From Paludibacter jiangxiensis (lineage in GTDB: Bacteria; Bacteroidota; Bacteroidia; Bacteroidales; Paludibacteraceae): a DNA stretch of 64,000 bases. The stretch is from assembly GCA_945870155.1 (NCBI GenBank), contig CAMBSB010000006.1, positions 1 to 64,000 of the forward strand, read 5' to 3'. The notes below the pieces were generated by a model that did not search any database, was not told the origin of the DNA, and worked only from the letters and a program-made list of their open reading frames with translations. The translations under genes were made by a program, and so were the position numbers. Below are positions 56,624-64,000 of this stretch, piece by piece. Numbering within the stretch: the first letter of the stretch is position 1; every line of letters begins with the position of its first letter.

Positions 56624-59600
56624 ATGAGTTTATACGAAAGTTCTGTACGAAAACCCATTATGACTGCACTTATTTTTATTGGTGTAGTGATATTAGGATT
56701 GTTTTCACTAAACAAATTGCCGATTGACTTATTACCAAAGATAGAAACAAACACTATCATGGTAATGACAACCTACGAAGGAGCAAGTGCATCGGATATT
56801 GAAACAAATGTTACCCGACCTTTGGAAAGTTCTTTGAATACGGTAGCAAATTTAAAGAGTATTAAATCAACATCAAAAGAAAACCGGTCAATTATAACTT
56901 TAGAGTTTAATTACGGTTTAGATATAGATGTGGTTACTAATGACATAAGAGATAAACTGGACTTAGTAAGTTCATATTTGCCAACAGGAGTGGGTAAACC
57001 CATCATTTTCAAGTTTAGTACTGATATGATTCCGGTAATTATGCTTACTGCAACTGCTGATAAAAGTTTACCTGCCTTATATAGAATTTTAGATGACAAT
57101 GTAGCAAATCCGTTGGCGCGCATCAAAGGAGTGGGTTCAGTATCCATTACAGGTGCACCTGAACGAGAAATTCAGGTTTATGTTGATCCTGTAAAATTAG
57201 AAGCCTATAAACTTACTGTAGAATCTATTGCACAATATATTCGTATGGAAAATATGAATACGCCTGCAGGTTCGATGGATGTAGGTAGCGAGACATATTC
57301 CTTACGTGTACAAGGTGAGTTTAAGGACTCGAAAGAGCTTAATAAAATTGTGGTAGGTAGCTCGAATGGTCAAACAGTTTTCTTATCGGATGTGGCAGTA
57401 GTCAAAGATGACCAGGAAGAACGAGTACAAAAGAGTTATACAAATGGCGTACAAGGAGCAACTATTGTAGTGCAGAAACAATCAGGCTCAAACACGGTAG
57501 AAATTGCCGATGCAGTTCAGAAGGAATTACCTAATATTAGAAAGAATTTGCCTGCCGATGTTGAACTTTCGGTTATTATGGATACAGCCGATAACATTAA
57601 GCAAACTATTAATGGACTGACAGAGACAGTATTATTTGCATTTCTTTTTGTAATTTTAGTTGTCCTTTTCTTTTTAGGACGTTGGAGAGCAACAGTTATT
57701 ATTATTGTTACTATTCCAATATCATTGATATCTGCATTTATTTTTCTGGGTTCAACAGGCGGATCGCTTAATATTATAACATTGAGTTCACTCTCGTTGG
57801 CTATTGGTATGGTAGTGGACGATGCCATTGTAGTGTTGGAAAACATTACCACGCATATTGAACGCGGCAGCCGCCCCAAGAGTGCAGCTATACATGGAAC
57901 AAACGAGGTTGCATTATCAATTGTAGCTTCTACTTTGACAATTATTGCAGTGTTCTTTCCAATGACATTGATTACCGGAGCTGCCGGAATTATGTTTGGA
58001 CAATTAGGTTGGATGGTAACTATAATCATTACTGTTTCAATGATTTGCGCATTGTCTTTAACTCCAATGATGGCTTCAAACTTACTGAGGTTAAATCCAA
58101 AACGATCTAAACTATTCAACACAGTTTATTCGCCAATTGAAAGATTTTTAGATGGCATGGACAACAAATATGCAAAAATTGTAAATTGGTCGGTTCGTCA
58201 TCGTAAATCAATTATTGTTTTCACCACAGTTTTCTTTTTTCTTAGTATGATACCGGCTGCATTTATCGGAACAGAGTTTTATCCTGCGCAAGATAATGGA
58301 AGAATAGCTATGACTTTTGAATTACCTGTAGGAACAAATTCAGAACTTACCAGAGAATTGGCTAAGAAAATGACAGAAAAATGGAAAAAGAAATATCCTG
58401 AAATGGCCATGATTAACTATAATGTTGGTCAGGCAAGTAGCTCAAACACCTGGGGCTCGTTTCAGGCAAATGGAAGTAATATTGCAAGCTTTTCTATTGG
58501 ACTAACACCTATTAAAGATCGCGAACGTAACTTATTCGAAATTTGCGACAGTTTGCGTTCTGACATCAAGCAAATGCCTGAAATTCGCAAATCGAACGTT
58601 ATAGCTGGTGGTGGTATGAGTATGATGGGAGGTCAATCAACCTTGGATGTGGAAATTTATGGTTACGATTTTGTTGAAACAGATAAAATTGCATCTGAAC
58701 TTACAAAACGCTTGAAAAATGTTAATGGATTAGTAAACACACGTGTGAGCCGTGAAGAATATACGCCTGAATATCAAGTGGAATTCGATAGAGAAAAGTT
58801 AGCAATCAACGGCTTAAATATGAGTACAGCATCCAATTATTTACGCAATCGTATTAATGGATTGACAGCTTCATTATTCAGAGAAGATGGTCAGGAATAT
58901 ACAATCAAAGTGGCATACGCACCTGAATACCGTCAATCGATTGAAGCCATAGAAAATATTATCATTTACAACTCAAGAGGTCAGGCAATACGTTTAAGTG
59001 AATTAGGTAAGGTTGTAGAGCGATTTACACCTCCTACCATCGAACGTAAAAATCGTCAACGTGTAATAACTGTATCTTCAACTGTATCAGGTACAACCTT
59101 AGACAAAGCTGTAGCAGGAATTAATGCCGAATTGAAAGAAATAAATAAACCTGCGGATATTTATATTACTATTGCCGGTTCGTTTAAGGATCAACAAGAA
59201 TCCTTTGGTGATTTAGGTACTTTACTTTTAATTATTGTGATGTTGGTATTTATTGTAATGGCTTCGCAATTTGAATCGCTAACCTATCCGTTTATAATCA
59301 TGTTCTCGATACCTTTTGCCATATCGGGCGTTGTAATAGCTTTGGGCGTAACAGGCAGCACATTAAATATGATGTCGTTCGTGGGTCTGATTATGTTGAT
59401 TGGTATAGTGGTGAAAAATGGTATTGTTTTGGTGGATTATATTAACCTGAACCGTGAACGTGGCATGGGAGTAATTCAAGCTGTTGTAAATGGTGGTAAA
59501 TCGCGTTTACGTCCGGTAATTATGACTACATTGACAACAATACTTGGTATGTTACCCTTGGCAATTAGTAATTCACAAGGTTCAGAAATGTGGAAACCTA

Positions 59601-59758
59601 TGGCAATAACTGTAATTGGAGGTTTAACTGTTTCAACAATGTTAACTCTAATCATTATCCCAACACTTTATACATTGTTTGCAGCAAGTGGTATTAAACG
59701 TCAACATCGTAAAAACAAAGAAATAGCGGCGTTGAAACATGCTGATTCTAATTCATAA
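56624..59758 (+). CDS. Efflux RND transporter permease (AcrB/HAE1-like)
   Basis: SVRKPIMTALIFIGVVILGLFSLNKLPIDLLPKIE, LSLAIGMVVDDAIVVLENI, TVSMICALSLTPMMASNLLR, MSFVGLIMLIGIVVKNGIVLVDYINL. Confidence 0.96.
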   Translation: MSLYESSVRKPIMTALIFIGVVILGLFSLNKLPIDLLPKIETNTIMVMTTYEGASASDIETNVTRPLESSLNTVANLKSIKSTSKENRSIITLEFNYGLDIDVVTNDIRDKLDLVSSYLPTGVGKPIIFKFSTDMIPVIMLTATADKSLPALYRILDDNVANPLARIKGVGSVSITGAPEREIQVYVDPVKLEAYKLTVESIAQYIRMENMNTPAGSMDVGSETYSLRVQGEFKDSKELNKIVVGSSNGQTVFLSDVAVVKDDQEERVQKSYTNGVQGATIVVQKQSGSNTVEIADAVQKELPNIRKNLPADVELSVIMDTADNIKQTINGLTETVLFAFLFVILVVLFFLGRWRATVIIIVTIPISLISAFIFLGSTGGSLNIITLSSLSLAIGMVVDDAIVVLENITTHIERGSRPKSAAIHGTNEVALSIVASTLTIIAVFFPMTLITGAAGIMFGQLGWMVTIIITVSMICALSLTPMMASNLLRLNPKRSKLFNTVYSPIERFLDGMDNKYAKIVNWSVRHRKSIIVFTTVFFFLSMIPAAFIGTEFYPAQDNGRIAMTFELPVGTNSELTRELAKKMTEKWKKKYPEMAMINYNVGQASSSNTWGSFQANGSNIASFSIGLTPIKDRERNLFEICDSLRSDIKQMPEIRKSNVIAGGGMSMMGGQSTLDVEIYGYDFVETDKIASELTKRLKNVNGLVNTRVSREEYTPEYQVEFDREKLAINGLNMSTASNYLRNRINGLTASLFREDGQEYTIKVAYAPEYRQSIEAIENIIIYNSRGQAIRLSELGKVVERFTPPTIERKNRQRVITVSSTVSGTTLDKAVAGINAELKEINKPADIYITIAGSFKDQQESFGDLGTLLLIIVMLVFIVMASQFESLTYPFIIMFSIPFAISGVVIALGVTGSTLNMMSFVGLIMLIGIVVKNGIVLVDYINLNRERGMGVIQAVVNGGKSRLRPVIMTTLTTILGMLPLAISNSQGSEMWKPMAITVIGGLTVSTMLTLIIIPTLYTLFAASGIKRQHRKNKEIAALKHADSNS

Positions 59759-59776
59759 TTAAAAATTAAAATAAAT

Positions 59777-60070
59777 ATGAAATCAATATTTATAGCATTC
59801 GATCAAGCTTATTACGATCAAATAATTACTATTTTAAATACATCGCATGTTAGAGGATTTACCGAATGGGAATCTGTAAAAGGTCGTGGAAGTAAAACAG
59901 GTGAACCCCATTTTGGAAGTCATGCATGGCCGGGACAAAACTCCGCTTTAATTACCATAGTTGATGACGAAAAAGTGAAACCAATTCTTGAAAATTTACG
60001 AACTCTTGATGCTACATCTAAATTAATGGGCATCCGTGCTTTTGTTTGGAATATAGAGGACGGAATGTAA
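59777..60070 (+). CDS. PG0541-like transporter-associated small protein
   Basis: 97 aa immediately 3' of the RND permease; MKSIFIAFDQAYYDQIITILNTSHVRGFTEWESVKGRGSKTGEPHFGSHAWPGQNSALITIVDDEKVKPIL. Confidence 0.8.
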   Translation: MKSIFIAFDQAYYDQIITILNTSHVRGFTEWESVKGRGSKTGEPHFGSHAWPGQNSALITIVDDEKVKPILENLRTLDATSKLMGIRAFVWNIEDGM

Positions 60071-60104
60071 AACAGTTGACAATAGACAGTTAACAGTTGA
60101 TAAT

Positions 60105-60147
60105 TAAAAAAGCACTTATCCGATTTGTTCGGTAAGTGCTTTTTTTA
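60105..60147 (+). terminator. Rho-independent terminator of the RND operon
   Basis: AAAAAAGCACTTATCCG-atttgtt-CGGTAAGTGCTTTTTTT. Confidence 0.9.
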
Positions 60148-60261
60148 TCAGATCCGAGTTCGGGATGACATAATTCTAACTCTGTCAGATAATGTTTGAA
60201 AATTTGAAAATTCGAGAGTTTGAGGTTTCTTTATCATTAATCTTTGCTCATGGTTCTTGGC

Positions 60262-60349
60262 TCTTTAAGCCCCCATTTGGGAGTTGGAGGTCTTTGTTCT
60301 TTGTTCTTTGTTCTTTGTTCTTTAAGTCCCCATTTGGGGGTTGGGGGTC
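60262..60349. repeat. Composite intergenic repeat: TCTTTGT heptads flanked by direct copies of TTTAAGYCCCCATTTGGG
   Basis: ctttaagcccccatttgggagttggagg / (tctttgt)n / ctttaagtccccatttgggggttgggggtc. Confidence 0.88.
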
Positions 60350-60899
60350 ATCTTAATCTTTTCATTTTCACCCCCACAGAGTTCAGATTTTCAAACACAT
60401 CATTAAGTTCTAAAATCTCAAACGCTTTTAAAGTGATAATGGCACATGCCCTGGCATCATCACCGGCCCTGTGATGATTAAACTGAATATCATGATATTG
60501 ACAAAGATTCCCAAGTGAATGGCTGGGTAAATGTTTCCATATTTTACGTGAAAGACTTACACTACAAAAATAATCAAAATATGGAAGGGCCAGATCGTAG
60601 TATTCCAGTGTTGCTTTCAGTACATTCATATCAAAACCGGCATTGTGAGCTACAAGGTATTGATCTTCTATCCAGGGTTTAAGCTCCGACCACAATTCTT
60701 CAAATGATTTTTCATTCACTAAATCGGCTGTTGAAATTCCGTGAACCCTTTCGTTCCACGGATTCATATAGGGAAAACAGGCGGGTTTTATCAACCATGA
60801 TTTTGTAGCAACAATCACTCCATCTTCTACCCTACATAATCCTATTTCGCAAGGAAAATTGGCATGAGCTGTTTCAAAATCTATGGCGGTAAAAGTCAT
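60348..60899 (-). CDS. DnaQ-like 3'-5' exonuclease
   Basis: FTAIDFETAHANFPCEIGLCRVEDG, YLVAHNAGFDMNVLKATLEYY, HHRAGDDARACAIITLKAF. Confidence 0.93.
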   Translation of the reverse strand: MTFTAIDFETAHANFPCEIGLCRVEDGVIVATKSWLIKPACFPYMNPWNERVHGISTADLVNEKSFEELWSELKPWIEDQYLVAHNAGFDMNVLKATLEYYDLALPYFDYFCSVSLSRKIWKHLPSHSLGNLCQYHDIQFNHHRAGDDARACAIITLKAFEILELNDVFENLNSVGVKMKRLR

Positions 60900-60933
60900 T
60901 TTCTTAATTTACAATTTGAAAACCAATAAATCT

Positions 60934-61110
60934 GCCCCCTAACCCCCTAAACGGGGAATGAGGAAGAAAGTAAAGTAAAACCAATAAGAATAAAACTAAA
61001 ATTTTTACAATTCAAGCTTTATATGAGTTAAATTTATTTGAAATAACTCCGATTAAGTTTTTTCCTTAAAAGCTCCCCCTCAATATTCCCCCTTTAGGGG
61101 GTTAGGGGGC
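60934..61110. repeat. Inverted pair of the 26-bp CCCCCTAACCCCCTAAAGGGGG repeat
   Basis: gccccctaaccccctaaacggggaat (60934-60959) and attccccctttagggggttagggggc (61085-61110) are near-exact reverse complements. Confidence 0.88.
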
Positions 61111-61155
61111 TGGGGTTTAGGGTTTAGGAGCAGAGTAGTTTGCGATTTCTTTGAT

Positions 61156-61704
61156 TTAAACATCAATAGATTGTATCTCCACCAGCAACTCATCTTTCAT
61201 TACCGACTGACCTGTATTTACTTTGATTTTGCGGATTACCCCATTGCAATTGGCTGTTATCTCATTTTGCATTTTCATGGCTTCGAGGGTAAGTATAGGC
61301 TCTCCCACATTTACCAAATCTCCTTCGGCAAGGAAAATATCCACAATTTTTCCGGGCATCGGTGCAATAATATTGTTTTCATCAATTTTATTGGCATCGG
61401 CATTAATCATTCCACGGCGGATTAACGAAAAGATTGATTCCAGACTATATTTATACTCAACTCCATTCACTTTGATAATGGCTTTATTTTGATCCCTGGA
61501 TACCAATTCGCAATGAAAACGTTTTCCTTTCCAATCGAAAGTATAATGAAAATCTTCTTGCTCAACAAAGTTAATATCATGTTCTTCCCCATTGATAACT
61601 GGGTTTGTATCTTTTGGAATATAAATTTTATAACGTTTACCATTATCGCGTACTGCAATAAAAAGCCTCGAAGCATCACGTTTATATATATATGAAGTTC
61701 CCAT
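61156..61704 (-). CDS. Biotin/lipoyl carrier protein (biotin carboxyl carrier subunit of an acyl-CoA carboxylase)
   Basis: IIAPMPGKIVDIFLAEGDLVNVGEPILTLEAMKMQNEITANCNGVIRKIKVNTGQSV (EAMKM biotinylation motif). Confidence 0.92.
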   Translation of the reverse strand: MGTSYIYKRDASRLFIAVRDNGKRYKIYIPKDTNPVINGEEHDINFVEQEDFHYTFDWKGKRFHCELVSRDQNKAIIKVNGVEYKYSLESIFSLIRRGMINADANKIDENNIIAPMPGKIVDIFLAEGDLVNVGEPILTLEAMKMQNEITANCNGVIRKIKVNTGQSVMKDELLVEIQSIDV

Positions 61705-61807
61705 TTTTCTGATTTACAATTTTCCCGATAGCAATCGGGGTTACAAATTACGATTTTTACCTTAAGTTTTTATCACTCCCTCCCTTAGTTGAGGATCAGT
61801 GTGAAGT

Positions 61808-63304
61808 CTAATAATTCAACCTTTTATTGAGTACCCACACATTCAAAGCGTCCTGTTTGTAAGTGGGCAAGTCGGACGAAAGTTGAAGATATTCAGATGC
61901 ATATAAAATGGTAGCAGCCAATGCACCTATCATTTCATCATCTTCATTTTCGAGCATATCCGGTGTAAAAACCGAATCGACCCAACGTGTAGTATAAGTT
62001 GCATCAATAAAATCGGGATGCTGTAATACTGCCCTACAGAAGGGAACGGTAGTTTTAAGCCCTACTAAACTAAATTCATATAATGCATCCAAAGTTTTCT
62101 GTATCACATCTTTTCGGTCGGTACCATGTACGATTATTTTTGAAATCATGGAGTCGAAATAAGGTGTAACTACCGAACCACTCTGAATTCCGGTTTCTAT
62201 GCGAATATAATCTCTTTTAGGAAAATGAATTTTATCAATAAAGCCGGTTTGAGGGCTGAATCTGTTTTGAGGATCTTCAGTATTGACCCGAATTTCTATA
62301 GCCCAACCATTAATTTTTATGTCTTCCTGCTTAACACTAAGCACCTCACCTAAAGCTACTTTTATTTGCCAGTCAACCAAATCCACACCGGTAATCATTT
62401 CGGTAACAGGATGTTCTACCTGTATACGTGTATTCATTTCCATAAAGAAATAGGATCCATCCTCGTCCATTATAAATTCTATCGTTCCTGCCGAATAATA
62501 ACCAATGGACTTCGCGAAACGAATGGCCATTTCACCCATTTCGGCTCTCATTTCGGGAGTAACACTGGCCGAAGGAGCCTCTTCCATAATCTTTTGGTGC
62601 TTGCGCTGCAAGGAGCATTCACGTTCGCCCAAATGAATTACATGACCATGTTTATCGCCCATAATCTGAAATTCGAGATGTTTGGGATTTTGAAGGTATT
62701 TTTCGATAAACATATCGCCGTTACCAAAGGCAGCCAAAGCTTCGTCCGAAGCCGATTTGAAATTGCGTTCGATGGTGTCGGCCTTTTCAACTATACGCAT
62801 ACCTCTACCCCCACCACCGGCAGATGCTTTGAGTATAACAGGATATCCAATTTTGTCGGCATATTCTTTAGCTGCCGCAGCATCTTTCACAGGACCATCG
62901 CTACCCGGAACCAAAGGTAATCCGGCTTTGATGGCCATGCTTTTAGCCACGGTTTTCAGTCCCATATCGCGAATCAATGCAGGTGATGGACCAATAAAAT
63001 TGATACCATTATCAACACAAAGTTGAGCAAAATCAGGGTTTTCGGACAAAAAACCATAACCTGGATGGAGTAAATCAATGTTATGTTCCAAAGCCAGGTT
63101 TACTATACGTTCAGGATCTAAGAAAATTGATTTCTCATTGTTCATGTCCCTGGCCGGTATAATTTCATCCGCATACTTCAGGTAAAGAGCATCCGGTTCT
63201 CTATCGCTTTGAAATACAACAGCCAACATGCCCAATTTGTGCGCAGAACGAATTATGCGTATCGCGATTTCGCTTCTGTTAGCAATTAAAAGTCTTTTCT
63301 TCAT
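61808..63304 (-). CDS. accC: Biotin carboxylase subunit of acetyl/propionyl-CoA carboxylase
   Basis: LIANRSEIAIRIIRSAHKLG, LHPGYGFLSENPDFAQLC, VILKASAGGGGRGMRIV, HVIHLGERECSLQRKHQKIMEEAPS, FFMEMNTRIQVEHPVTEMITGVDLV. Confidence 0.94.
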   Translation of the reverse strand: MKKRLLIANRSEIAIRIIRSAHKLGMLAVVFQSDREPDALYLKYADEIIPARDMNNEKSIFLDPERIVNLALEHNIDLLHPGYGFLSENPDFAQLCVDNGINFIGPSPALIRDMGLKTVAKSMAIKAGLPLVPGSDGPVKDAAAAKEYADKIGYPVILKASAGGGGRGMRIVEKADTIERNFKSASDEALAAFGNGDMFIEKYLQNPKHLEFQIMGDKHGHVIHLGERECSLQRKHQKIMEEAPSASVTPEMRAEMGEMAIRFAKSIGYYSAGTIEFIMDEDGSYFFMEMNTRIQVEHPVTEMITGVDLVDWQIKVALGEVLSVKQEDIKINGWAIEIRVNTEDPQNRFSPQTGFIDKIHFPKRDYIRIETGIQSGSVVTPYFDSMISKIIVHGTDRKDVIQKTLDALYEFSLVGLKTTVPFCRAVLQHPDFIDATYTTRWVDSVFTPDMLENEDDEMIGALAATILYASEYLQLSSDLPTYKQDALNVWVLNKRLNY

Positions 63305-63327
63305 TATATAATAAATTAAATAAATCT

Positions 63328-63594
63328 GCCCCCAAACCCCCTAAAGGGGGAATCAGGAGCAATTAAAAAGTTATTGTTTAGAACCTAAATAATTAAATTG
63401 AATACATATAATAGTCAATATTTAAAAATCAAATTCATTTAATGCAGTATTTAACAATGTAACTCTATTTCCAACTCTATATTCCCCCTTTAGGTTGCAA
63501 GCATAATGTCATACTCTGTAAGTTCGTCTTCCTATTTCCATCTCTATATTCCCCCTTTAGGGGGTTAGGGGGCAGGGGTTAGGGGTTAGGGGGG
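63328..63594. repeat. Inverted and directly repeated C/G-rich palindromic repeats with telomere-like G-rich tract
   Basis: gcccccaaaccccctaaagggggaat (63328-63353) inverted relative to attccccctttagggggttagggggc (63548-63573). Direct repeat ctatttcca(a/t)ctctatattccccctttagg at 63465-63494 and 63532-63561. Confidence 0.88.
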
Positions 63595-63607
63595 CACATT
63601 AACCAAT

Positions 63608-64000
63608 TTAAAGCGGAATACTACCGTGTTTTCTGGCTGGTTTAAAGTATTGTTTGTTGGATAAAATTTCGAAAGATGTAATTAATATTTCTCTTGTGTC
63701 AGAAGGCAAAATAACCTCATCTATCAATCCTAATTCTTCGGCTTTATATGGATTAGCTACTTCGTTTTTATATTTTTCGGTCAATATTTTTTCCATTTCG
63801 GCTTTGTTTTCAGCCTTGGCCAAATCGTGTTTATTCACAATTTTAATAGCACCGGCTGGTCCCATCACGGCAATTTCGGCTGTAGGCCAGGCGAAGTTAA
63901 AATCACCACCCGTATTTTTACTACTCATTACAATATATGCACCACCATAGGCTTTGCGTGTAATGATGGTAATTTTTGGCACGGTAGCTTCGCAAAATGC
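63608..64000 (-). CDS. Acyl-CoA carboxylase carboxyltransferase subunit (partial; N-terminus beyond the window)
   Basis: Frame stays open to 64000: AFCEATVPKITIITRKAYGGAYIVMSSKNTGGDFNFAWPTAEIAVMGPAGAIKIV...PARKHGSIPL. Confidence 0.93.
   Translation of the reverse strand, partial: AFCEATVPKITIITRKAYGGAYIVMSSKNTGGDFNFAWPTAEIAVMGPAGAIKIVNKHDLAKAENKAEMEKILTEKYKNEVANPYKAEELGLIDEVILPSDTREILITSFEILSNKQYFKPARKHGSIPL

Noticed and set aside
57517-58122. 201-aa minus-strand ORF within the RND permease
   Set aside because: Shadow ORF; the + strand encodes conserved RND helices.
62366-62920. 184-aa plus-strand ORF within the biotin carboxylase
   Set aside because: Antisense shadow of a highly conserved enzyme; no independent evidence.
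1-64000. CRISPR array, prophage or transposase
   Set aside because: No regularly spaced repeats with unique spacers, no cas, integrase, capsid or transposase motifs in the ORF translations. The repeats present are simple or palindromic intergenic elements.

Overview
AT-rich 64 kb segment of a Bacteroidetes-type chromosome, judged from gene content, gene order and several TAnnTTTG-type promoter matches. No prophage, transposase, CRISPR array or rRNA operon was seen. Most of the window is housekeeping or envelope biology: lptB, gdhA, ribonuclease Z, ribH, two tRNAs, rsmI, ABC-F, exopolysaccharide initiation genes, panB, ybeY, the uppS-bamA-ompH-ompH cluster, parAB, a Wza/Wzc pair, a TetR-TolC-MFP-RND efflux operon, and biotin-dependent carboxylase genes. 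The most notable region is bp 1-12175 on the minus strand. It is a co-oriented set of eight genes that looks like a respiratory or extracellular electron-transfer module: a truncated outer-membrane barrel-like protein, a 13-CXXCH cytochrome, an LRR lipoprotein, a 20-CXXCH cytochrome, a membrane-anchored Fe-S flavoprotein with two non-canonical ferredoxin motifs, a His-rich membrane protein (cytochrome b-like), a fused ResB/CcsA cytochrome c maturation protein with an unusual Met-rich/CPVTG insert, and a DUF2271-like lipoprotein. Other points of interest are a tandem-receiver/PPDK-N fusion lacking an obvious phosphohistidine domain, a dispersed palindromic CCCCCTAACCCCCTAAAGGGGG repeat family (including inverted pairs and telomere-like G-rich tracts around the carboxylase genes), and coding microsatellites in bamA and wzc. 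All functional statements are read from sequence and recalled family knowledge; no database search was run.
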